From positions 46,141,710 through 46,205,709 of the forward strand of contig NC_031799.1 of assembly GCF_001522545.3 (NCBI RefSeq): 64,000 nucleotides of DNA. The letters run 5' to 3'. Positions 48,791-58,626 of the stretch are shown piece by piece (the first letter of the stretch is position 1; the number at the start of each line of letters is the position of its first letter). Below the pieces are notes generated by a model. It was given only the letters and a program-made list of their open reading frames with translations, was not told the origin of the DNA and ran no database searches. Both the position numbers and the translations under genes were made by a program. Source of the stretch: Parus major. Lineage: Eukaryota; Chordata; Aves; Passeriformes; Paridae.

Positions 48791-51700
48791 CCTGTGATGG
48801 GAGTATTGGGCTGTATGTCATTGGTGATTTGGGCTGCAAGAGACCTTTCTTGTGATGTTTACTTGCTCTGTTAACACAGGCTTGGTACCTAACAGTATCT
48901 CATGCTGAATTTGTACATGAAGTCTGTAAAACTCTAGTAGTGTGTAGTGGGTTTTCTGCAAACTTCAGTGTATACTTCATACTCTGAAATGGGTTGCAAG
49001 TAATTTATATAGTACTAGAGACAGAGATGGTAACTGGCAAGAAAAGCATTGGATAATGTTTAATTATGTAAAGATAGGACTAAATATAAGTGATTTTAAT
49101 TGTATTTTCTAAACAGTCTTAAGAAATATATAGTATTTATTGTAGGCAGGACTGCAGGTCTGATAGGAAGAAGATAAAAATTGTATGTATCACATTACTA
49201 AAACCAAGTAAACATTCTAACAAAGAACAATGGCCCTTTCTTGGACTTAGGATGTGTCTGGTTTCACAAGAATGAGACAGTGATGGGCAGAGGACTTCAC
49301 TGATAAAATGTTACCACACTTCAGTTTGTGTTTCTCCATGACAACTTTTTTTTTTTCTTGTATTTTTTTTTTCTTTTTCTTTTCATGGCTACTGTTATTT
49401 GGTCCATTTGCTTTGAAAGATTTGAAGTACTGCCTTCTGGTACAGGGTATTGATGTTGCTCCTGTAACATCAGAATCAGTGTTAGCAAGTACAAGTTGAG
49501 GCTCTTTGAAAATTCCCTCTTGGTCTGGTAAATGGCTTATCAGGGTATAGGATGGTAAATTGTGGCTGTTGCCTAGTTTTCAAACATCCCAGGTTCCAAA
49601 ATGTGGCCTCCCAGCTTGATATCATTGCCCATCTTACAGAGTGTTCATGGTTTCTGGTTTTTAAGTATGACATTAAGTGTAACATACAAGTTATACACTT
49701 CTGGTTTTACACTAACATCTCTTACACAAAATGCTGCCTCCTAGAAAAATTAACGAAGCTTTCAGCAGAAAGCCTGTGTGCTTTCTTATGAGTATTTTTC
49801 ACAGACCACCTTAAAGCCTCTTCTAAATACTGGTCACTTCAGGACAGGTATCTAAATAGTGAGCACTGAAGCAAATGAACTATCTTCTCTGTGGGTAAAT
49901 TATATGTCGTAAAAGATGGATTAGAACCATGGAAAGCTTAATAAATCATTAGCTAGCAGAATTTTACCTTAAGTTTTCCAGCTCTGCTTCTCATTCTCCG
50001 GCAGAATTGTCCTAAACTTACTGATTTGTGATACTGATGGCCTGAATGCTCTCTCAACTTTGGGTTGAAGAGAAAACCCCTAGAGCTAGAAGGAGCTGCT
50101 GAAGAAGAGATCAGTCTCGCATGCTTCTCTGCAGGATATGCCTTGGGGGAATAGAGAAATGCAACTGAGAAACGGTATGTTAGAAATAAGTGCTCAAAAC
50201 CTAATTTTCTTTCCCACGTACACAGAGGGGAGACTGAGTGGAACTGCGTGCTTGCAAATAGCACAGATGCACAGAGCAAGAGGCATGCCAATATTGGGCA
50301 AGGACCAGGGAACACAATACATAGCCAGCTGCTTTCTTTGTCAGTTTTCAGCTGGCATCCAAAGTCAGAGATTGGAACTTATTAAACATCCAGATCTACA
50401 CAGACCACATGCAGAAATGTCACAACAAGTTAAATTAAATGCGCAAATTAAACGCAAGAGAAGACATACATCCACTCAGAGGAGTTTTTGTCCAACTTTC
50501 GTTCATTAGGAGTTCTGCTTCATCTTGGCATAGGTGTCCCAGGCAACAGAACTCCTTCTGCTTTGAGTGAAGAGACTTCTCTATTTGGACTCAGTAGCAT
50601 ACAACTTCCTTGTCTTATTTGTATCTTATGATACTTATTTGTATTGTGAGCACTTGGTCTCTGAGTATGGACTTTCTGTTACCTCATACCCCACTCTTCA
50701 CTGATTGTTTGGATGTTGTATTTTGCTTAGTCCAGCTATCCATGGTTTTTAAAGTGCTTTTATCTTGAGATCTCCCTTTATTTTGCTCAGAGCATCCTCC
50801 GGTGTGTGTATTAGCAGTATAATGTACTGATGGCAATGCAGTACTGTGGATTCAAATATGGCACAAACCAAACCAGGAGTCAGGCCATTTACTCATTTAT
50901 TTACTCATTTTCTCCTTTTTCTGTTTTCTCTAAAGCATTCTTTGCGACCTAACATCAATCTATCTTGCTAACATGAGATTGCCCACTCATATCTCATTTT
51001 CACTTATCTAACACTTCACATTCTTTCATGCTAATATCCAAAGCATCTCTCAGAATTTGCACAGAGACATCAGAGTTGAGTTTTCATATTAGTATTCAAA
51101 ACAGATCTGAGAGAGTTGGTGTTCCCAGAACGAACCAGCAAGATTTTGTCTATTGAAACCAGCTGAGTATCAGTAAGAGGAGAAATTAATTCAGGGTTGC
51201 TCAGCACTGGGCAGAATCAGCCTTCTAAGGTGGAAATTCTGACTTAACTGTTTTAACGACTGCTTCCTCTCCCCGATGTCATTGCAGTGTTGGCTGAAGT
51301 AGGGCAGTGCAAAATAATTGCAGTTTACGTTTGATCACACTTTTTGCAAAATTTTGCCATTGTTTATTTAGATGATGGTCAGTTTCCCCACCACCTTTGC
51401 TATGAATTTGCTAAGGCAATTTGTGTCGCAAGGACCTGCGTGATTAGGCACACTTGAAAGTATGTTTCCAGTCTGAACATCAAGTGTCATAAATGAGATC
51501 CAGCGGAAACTAAGAATAGTTACTGCCTATTGTAAATTAAGTGTATTCTAGATGACACATGAAATCTGGCCAATTGTTTGGTTTCTTACAGTGTGGTTCC
51601 TCTAGCTAAAGGAAGACATTTCATCTGAAATATTTTAATGTGACCTTTGAATCTTAATAGTTAGTGCTTTATAGGAAGCAATTTCTGTGTTCTGTATATA

Positions 51701-53320
51701 AATGGGTTTTTATCAACTATATAAGAAATTTCAGAAATACATTTTTTGTGTTTTCATAACATTGTCAAACATTAAAATCATTCTTTTGCATCTGCCTGAA
51801 AGTAAATTGTCAATATAAGCTAGTAGGAGCATGGTGGTGGTAGGAGTTTATTTCCCCTTAACTGCATGTGATGACAATGGAATTATCTCTGTCCTTGGAT
51901 CAAATAGTACAAATTCTCCCCTCCATGGGGTTACTAGTACCTTGGGTTGACTCTCATTTTCTTCTCTGGCCCTTAGGCTGCTTGCCATCTAAAGAGAAAA
52001 CAGATGTAAAAAAAAGCCATAAAGCTAGCAGTGTTCAAGTGCTAGTTCTGTATAGGCAAGGCAATGGGTCTGCTGTCTGATTTTAAATGCCACCGCTCCT
52101 CAGCCATATGCATTGGATTTCTGCAAGGATGAGTGTTAAGAAGCCAAACAAAACCATGGACCCAGGCTGACATGGAGTGGGGTAGGGGTAAGTGTCCCTG
52201 GTGCATCCATGGCAGGCATGTTTGTCTCTGCTTTCCCCAGGCAGCTTGCTCTTGAGCTGGACCTGTGTCTTTTCTCCCAGCCCACAGTACATCTGTTTTC
52301 CTACCTGTCAATCATCAGCACCATGGAGAGAAAAAGGTGCTGATGCTGGCACTTTCCCCACCTGGGAGATCAAACTCTCATATTCTAGATTGCCACTTAG
52401 ATCTTCAAGTAAAAATGGTAGAAATCATGCGGGAGGCTGCTACCTGAAAGGAGTGGCAGCAAAAGCTACCTAGTTCGGCGGTAGGAAGTAGGGTATTTCT
52501 AATAATTTATAATAAAACAGGGTGTTTCTAATAAAACATGACCCCTGCTGATGGTGTCAGCTAAACCCTAGATGTTTTGTCCCCTTGGTCCTTATTTGCC
52601 TAGAGCTCTAGGTGTGAACAGGGCTTCTCACAGCCTACTCTCAATCTGAACTAACAATAACAAGAGCAGTGCCAAATCCAGTGGCAGTCATCTGTGTACC
52701 TTTCTGGGATGCAGCCTGGCACCTTTAGTTGCAAGATCATGGTTTTCAGCTCCTAAGGACCACCTCTCCTTTCACTGCATCTTCTTGGACTTTCTCCAGC
52801 ACAGAAACACTGTTTGTAAGTGTTTCTTCCAAAAAGCATTAAAGATGCTTACAAATACATAGTAAGAGACTGGAATGTAGAGACATTGGTCCTCTGGGGA
52901 CATTTCCACAAAGAAAAAGAGTGTTCTATCTTTTGTTCATACAGTATTTTAAAGTATTTCTGCCTCTTTCTCCTGTGAGTTTAGGGAAAAAAAATAAAAA
53001 AATTATTTACTTCAGTGAGTGTTGGTTTAGGATTGATTGAAATCTGATAAAAAATAATAAAAATAAAATGACTAGGTATATCATCTCTTCCCTAGGAGTG
53101 ATGGCACACCAGGGCACTTAGAAGACACAAATGTCTTCAGAGGTTCCCTCTCTGGCACTTGGTACTTTGGCCTGCCTTTCCCATCTTGAAATCTTCACTT
53201 TCTTCTATAAGAGCTCTGAGCATTTCCATTTTCTTCCTGAGATTTACAGAACATGAGACTTATTTTCTGTGTAAGTAGGCAATGAAGTTAATGCTATTTC
53301 TACACCTTTTTCCAGGCAAG

Positions 53321-53342
53321 GGGGGGGGGGGGGGTGGGGGGG
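53321..53342. repeat. Poly-G run
   Basis: About 20 G interrupted once by T. It could form a G-quadruplex and is prone to length error in the assembly. Confidence 0.85.
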
Positions 53343-53905
53343 TGATGACTTCCTTTTCTAAAACACTTTGTTTTTCCTGTTTTACCTGAAGCTTTGAAAG
53401 ACTTTGACCACAAGATTTCAAGCCTGTGGACCCTTAGACACAATAAACCTGGGTGAATTTGGAGGAGATGTTGCCTGTTGTAGCAAAGAAAAAACAACAA
53501 CAACAACAAAAAAGACAAAACCTTGGGACTCATGTTCTAAGAGTAATTTTTCATAATTATTAATGGCAAGTGGGTGCATATTATGTAATAGTGTAATAGC
53601 AAACTCTGTTTCTTTAAGTGCCAAGGTATTTTATTAAAGTTCAGCAGAGGAGTCCACAATTGAAAAATAATCTTGTCACATTATTCAGATGCTGGCATTT
53701 GCACACAATTGAGCAAATTGTGCTTTTTGTACCACACAGCGCTGCTGGCTTCTTGTCCAAAGAATGAACCACAATTACACCGCGTCTGAAATTACCATGT
53801 ATAGCTCCATGCCTAGAACTTTACATCCTCTTCAGACAACTTCCCAAGGAAGGCCTGGGAAAAGACCAAAGCCTCTAGGAAGGTTACACTTTTTTTTTTG
53901 GCACA

Positions 53906-54210
53906 GCTTTCCCGAGTGGGACGAGGCTGGTGAAAACCCCGTGGGCATCCATATATGAATGCCACTCCCTCTGCCATGTTTCGGAGGGGACTTGCCGGAG
54001 CCCTGGCCCTCCTTCCCCCGGGGTGGGCAGCCTGCAGGCGGGAGGGCAGGCGGCAGGGTCCAGGACGGCGAGCCCGGAGGCTGGGATGGATGATGTGTGA
54101 ATGGATGCTCCGCGGTCGCCGCGCCGGACGAGCTCTGCCGAACACCTGTCCTCAGGCCGCAGCCCGAGAGGCTGAACTGGGCTCCCGCCCGCCTGGAGGG
54201 TCGGGAGAAA
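53906..54210. other. Small GC-rich, CpG-containing block
   Basis: GC-rich sequence between AT-rich flanks, open in several frames on both strands without motifs. It could be a promoter of an unannotated transcript or a distal element of the INK4/ARF locus. No splice-linked exon was identified. Confidence 0.4.
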
Positions 54211-54219
54211 AAACGAAAA

Positions 54220-54350
54220 GCTCGTTCACAGAATTACAGACTATTCTGGGTTGGGAAGGGAGCCACAACCATCACTGAGTCTGACTGGTCCCACCCGCCC
54301 TGCCCCAGATGGGTTTGCTCCGAGATGCCAAACTTCCTCTCTGACGGTGC
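54220..54350 (-). mobile_element. CR1 LINE 3' end, reverse orientation
   Basis: The + strand shows TCACAGAATTACAGACTATT, then CTGGGTTGGGAAGGGAGCCAC and ATCACTGAGTCTGACTGGTCC, the reverse of the CR1 tail. It is followed by non-CR1 sequence. Confidence 0.75.
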
Positions 54351-54388
54351 TCGCTCTTTGTCCCCCAAAAGAGCTAAGAAACAACCGA

Positions 54389-54533
54389 GGGTTTTTTTGT
54401 TGGTTTTTTTTGGTTGGTTGGTTTTGGGTTTTTTTTTTGTTTTGTTTTGGGTTTGTTGGTTAGTTTGTTGGTTGATTGGTTGGTTGGTTTTGGTTTGGTT
54501 TGGTTTTTTCTTTGTTTTTTTTTTTTTTTTTTG
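54389..54533. repeat. T/G-rich low-complexity tract
   Basis: Runs of T interspersed with GGTT and TTGG units, ending in about 20 T. The open frames over it are low complexity. Confidence 0.9.
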
Positions 54534-54970
54534 AGAGGAGAGTGATTCTTCATCCCTGCTTCTATTTTAAAGATATGGGTCTGGCTCTGCTTCGGGACCT
54601 GTGCCCTAACCAGAGGAAAACCCTCCCACTTTTAAAAATAGCTCATAAAGTTACACACAAAGGAACAGAGATCAGGTGAGCTTTCTTTTTGCTCTTTAAG
54701 TGTTGTTTTCAATAAGGAAATAAACGATTTGTGTATATTTAATTTGTTTGTGTGTGTGCTTAAATAATGAATATATGCAAAAAGTCCTGTTATCCGACTG
54801 GCATCATTATGTTGTGTGTAACCGTATTTATTTATGCAGACACACACACAAAAATTGAAAGCAACGAAAAAAGCTGAAATAAATAACACCACCTAAGTAT
54901 TGCTGCATACAGAATCATTAAATAGTCAAACACGAGAAGTGACATATTTTTAAGCCGATGTTTTTCAAGT

Positions 54971-54976
54971 TTTATT
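54971..54976 (-). terminator. Candidate polyadenylation signal for INK4/ARF
   Basis: AATAAA on the - strand about 1 kb downstream of the exon 2 stop. A weaker ATTAAA lies nearer at 55650-55645. Either could end the shared 3' UTR. Confidence 0.35.
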
Positions 54977-55114
54977 ACTGAATAGTAGCAGATATTTCAT
55001 CATGCATAAGTGGTATGAGCATTGAGTAGATGATAGAAATTACATAGGAAAAACAGAAAACAAAAACCGAACGTTTGCAACGATCCAGATTTATAACCAA
55101 TGCAATGCATTTAT

Positions 55115-55140
55115 AACAGCAAATGCAGTCATTTGCTGTT
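55115..55140. other. Perfect 11-bp inverted repeat with 4-base loop
   Basis: AACAGCAAATG, loop CAGT, then CATTTGCTGTT. It lies in the presumed INK4/ARF 3' UTR and could fold as an RNA hairpin on either strand. Confidence 0.8.
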
Positions 55141-55839
55141 GTTTCCAAATATCTGGTTTAGAGACCCAGAAAGATGTCTAAAAAGAAGAAGCTTGTTTTC
55201 CATATCTTCAGAGCAAATGGGGTCTCCAAATGCAGAAAAAGATGCAGTAACTAATTGATAGCCAGTTGTTTTCTCACACAAATTTCTGTGAATACAGCTA
55301 CACAAAATGTTTGTAGTTCCCAAACTGTAATGTTGATCAGCATTAAATTTTTTGCCATTCATTCACTGTTATATCTCAGTATTAAAACTGTATGTTGAGT
55401 GGGCTGGTGAGGGGAGAAGATTTGGGGATTAATTAAATTTGTCAATGATACAGCTAAACTGTTTCGCAACTGTTTCAGAGTACGACAATATGGAAAGATC
55501 TCAAGGAATAACTAAAATACAAAGCCTTGCAGAGCAGTGAGCAAGCCAGTAAGGGAAGTATAGCATTCTCACTTCTCTAAGCAGCTTTACTGTAAGAAGA
55601 AAAAAGGAAAAAAATGGGGGGGGGAGGGGGGAGGAAGACGAACATTTAATATTTTTTTCCCCCTAGAGCACAAAAGAACCGTCTACTGGTAGTGCTCTGC
55701 CCATTGGAGAGCATGAGAGGGAGAAGCAGGAGCGCTAATATTGATTGAGTTTTGGATTTTTTTTCCTCTTTTTCTTAGGAAATTGAGCAGCAGAAGCCGG
55801 AGCCGGAATGCCCAGGACGCGCTGGACACAACTGTCAGT

Positions 55840-56430
55840 CGGATATCGGGAGCGCCGCCAACCGTGGTGACTCAGAGGCAGGATACTCAAGGGGGCGGGG
55901 GGCTGCAGGGGACGAGGGGACAAGAACTCAGCGGGACGGCCGGGGCGGGTCAGCGCTCAGCCTTCTCGGCGGCCCCCGCGGCTCCTGGAAGGGGCGGCGG
56001 GTCGCGCAGGTATCGCCCCACCGCTCCGTGCGGGCCCCCCGCCGCCACGTCGAGGGGCAGGCGGCCGCGGCCGTCGGGCAGGTGGAGGTGCGCCCCGGCC
56101 CGGTGCAGCACAGCCAGGGTCTCCAGAAAGCCGGCGCGGGCCGCGTCGTGAACCGGGAGGCAGCCGGTGCGAGGGTCGGGGCGATTGGGGTCGGCTCCGC
56201 GCCGCAGCAGCAGCTCGGCCACCCGCGGGCTGCCCAGCATCATCACCTGCGGGGAGAGACAGCGTCAGCGGCCGCCCCGAGCACGGCCGGGAGCCACCTC
56301 CGCGGAGAGCCTGGAGAGCAGCCGGGGCTGGCGGCGGCCGGACCGGCGTCTCTTTTGGGGCGTAATTCTGCCACGTCGGCCACTTGTAGTCGTGACCTGC
56401 ATGTATTGTGACAACCGTTTGCGGTCTTCC
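55840..56430. other. Intragenic CpG island over INK4/ARF exon 2
   Basis: GC-rich, CpG-dense block centred on exon 2, also typical of mammalian CDKN2A/B exon 2. Opposite-strand open frames here are shadows of exon 2. Confidence 0.6.
55950..56246 (-). CDS. INK4 exon 2, also the shared 3' exon for ARF
   Basis: It begins GTG ATG ATG after acceptor ccccgcag, which matches the classic V-M-M-(M/L)-G-S start of INK4 exon 2. It is open for 98 codons in the INK4 frame to TGA at 55952-55950. In the frame delivered by ARF exon 1-beta the first complete codon is TGA (56245-56243). No further coding exon is required, as in p15INK4b and unlike mammalian p16INK4a. Confidence 0.94.
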   Translation of the reverse strand: MMMLGSPRVAELLLRRGADPNRPDPRTGCLPVHDAARAGFLETLAVLHRAGAHLHLPDGRGRLPLDVAAGGPHGAVGRYLRDPPPLPGAAGAAEKAER

Positions 56431-58626
56431 GTATGGGTCCCTTGCAAGTCGAGATAGCCTATAATTAGATGATAAATTAAAAGTATTAACTAGTGGTTTC
56501 CAGACTAGGTATAATACATGTGTATGTTCTGCTTCACGTTGATACCATTGATATACGCCATGGTATAAATGGTACTTGCGGTGTGTGTGTAAGTATATTT
56601 ATGTGCACACAGACGTTTATACACAGATACAAACACAGTTATGTGTGTGTGTGTACAGATATATACACACAATATAGATATCGTTTATGTAATGTACCCT
56701 TTATTATATAATAAATAGTGCAGGTATGTATATTATAAATACATTTATACATGTACATATATTACAAATATATTAACTATATTTATACACAAAAGAATTT
56801 GTAAATATTTCTACTGCATATACACACATTGTGTTTTTTGACAGCCCTGAGGGACCTTTCATTGAGGCTGCTGTCACTTTGAATGCATTACCGATTTATC
56901 AACGGTCAGCGATGGGGCAATGCAGCTGGCTGTGGCTCTTTTGGCATTCCGTGTGGATATTTCCGACTTTTCCCCTCCTGACGTAGGGATGAAGACGGTT
57001 CTTTCTTTTTTTTCTCTTTTAGCTCTGTCTTATTCTCAGAGGTGTGAAAGCAGCTGCTGAGCACTCATGAGCGATGCACAAAACTTAACTGATGTAAAAT
57101 TCCGAATGCTATTTTGTGACTAAATGGCAAATTCCTAATGACATTCTGCTTATCTGCCAGCTGCAGAAACTTTCAGCGATGTTTCATCATACACAACTGA
57201 GCAAAACCCACCCAACAATAAACCCAAATCAACCAAAAACCAAAATAAATTTGCACATGGGGTTTTACTTCCCTGTCTTGGTCATTTTCAGTGGAATTTT
57301 AACTGCCATAAATTGTGACTTAACACTTCGAAAAAGATCTTAGGACTGGGTTTTCCTATCAATTTATTTATGGGGACTTTGATTTGTGCACTTCAAATAA
57401 TTTGGTTTATTTGTAGTAGAAGTGTGAAAATACTTATAAAGGTCATAATATATAAATTCCTGATATTCATCTTTTCCAGAAAGAAAAAGAAGGTCCACAT
57501 ATTCAAGTGTCAGCCATTTTACAAGCTGCTGACAAGGGAAAGAGAACTTAGTCTGAGATGAGGAAAGAGATAATTTATAAGAGTTTGGAGATTTTTTCCA
57601 TCTGTAATTTGAACATAAAACTGAAATAAAACGAATAAATTTCTGACAACCTTTCTCTGAAATATACTTCAGATAAATATTTCTTTTTTTATGTAAAGTG
57701 CAAGGACCAAAATGGCTGTTCAGCTTAGCTGATGAATCATTAAATATATCTCTTGAAATGGCAGCTCGAAAAATCTTCATGAGATACACCACTCTAGTTT
57801 AAATCACAGTTTATTTATGGTTCAATGAATATTTTAAAAGTGTCTACCTAAGTATGTCGATTAATATAACACACTTTGAACTCTCAAACTGCCTGGAAAG
57901 TAACTCTACGTACTGGTACTTCTAACATCTATCAATAAGTGCTGCCACTATTAATGGAAACAGAATATTAAAATTACTACTACTAAAAGAAGAAAAGAGG
58001 TGGCTACTAATATATACCTAATTTCAAGTTACAATTTTTACTAGCACGGTTTCTAGGTTCTTTGCTCATGAATATACAAGAAAGGGACCCCACTTCGATT
58101 TCGTTAGGGAAAAAATACCTGTTTGTGCCATATTTAAAAAATTAATAAATTTGCTCGAAGTACAGATAATTCCCCAAACCTATCTGGGTCGTTATCTGGA
58201 AGCGGATTTTGCAGTCACACTTCTCATTTTGAGTATCTCCTAGAAAAATTCGTTTTCTGACATCGGCTTCCCACTAAATTCCATCTTGGATTTTCAGGAC
58301 TTATTGAACAATAAAAGGTCCTTTTGAATTCAGACAGCTGCGGCTGGAATATGATTCCGATCATAACAATAAAAAAATCATTCTAAACAGGAAATATCCA
58401 TCCTTCCCCGCCGGCGTGGTAGAGCACAGCTTCGCCCCTGCCCCCGGCCCCCCCCCCCAGCTGCCCCCTCTCCCTTTGCGCTCCGTACCTGGAGCGGGGT
58501 TCTCCCGAAGGCGTTGGTCCCGTTGGGATCCACGCCTGAGTCCAGCAGCTTCTTCACCTCTTCGTGGTCCCCGCGGGCGGCGGCGCTGCACAGGCGGTCG
58601 ACGTCGCCTCGGGGGGGTCCCTCCAT
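55950..58626 (-). CDS. CDKN2B: INK4-family CDK4/6 inhibitor (p15/p16 type), 2 exons
   Basis: Exon 1 (58626 down to 58489) encodes 46 residues beginning [20 protein letters not shown] and ends LQ before donor gtacgg, phase 0. Exon 2 (56246 down to 55950) follows acceptor ctctccccgcag, starts [14 protein letters not shown] and ends AEKAER-TGA. The total is 144 residues in four ankyrin-type repeats. Hallmarks are [38 protein letters not shown] and GRLPLDVA. The family binds CDK4/6, blocks cyclin D-dependent kinase activity and arrests cells in G1. The start codon has a strong context (G at -3 and +4), though the frame stays open 98 codons upstream through GC-rich leader. The symbol is uncertain: DPNG-N-FGR resembles p15INK4b, while the position inside the ARF intron is that of mammalian p16INK4a (CDKN2A). 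Confidence 0.93.

Larger units (their letters stand above)
47046..53905. other. Spacer between MTAP and INK4/ARF
   Basis: No gene found. It holds a CR1 copy at about 48085-48790 and G-run DNA at about 53321-53342. Overlapping frames on opposite strands near 49953-50509 lack any recognisable motif and I do not call them. Confidence 0.6.
54950..55949 (-). other. Presumed shared 3' UTR of INK4 and ARF
   Basis: Non-coding and AT-rich from the exon 2 stop to the AATAAA candidate. It includes a G-rich run at 55615-55635 (C-rich in the transcript) and a perfect 11-bp hairpin at 55115-55140. The extent is inferred. Confidence 0.4.

Noticed and set aside
49953..50509. Overlapping 120- and 123-codon frames on opposite strands
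   Set aside because: No recognisable domain, CpG island or splice context; most likely chance.
54097..54534. 145-codon frame near 54 kb
   Set aside because: It runs through a CR1 fragment and a T/G low-complexity tract; not a protein.
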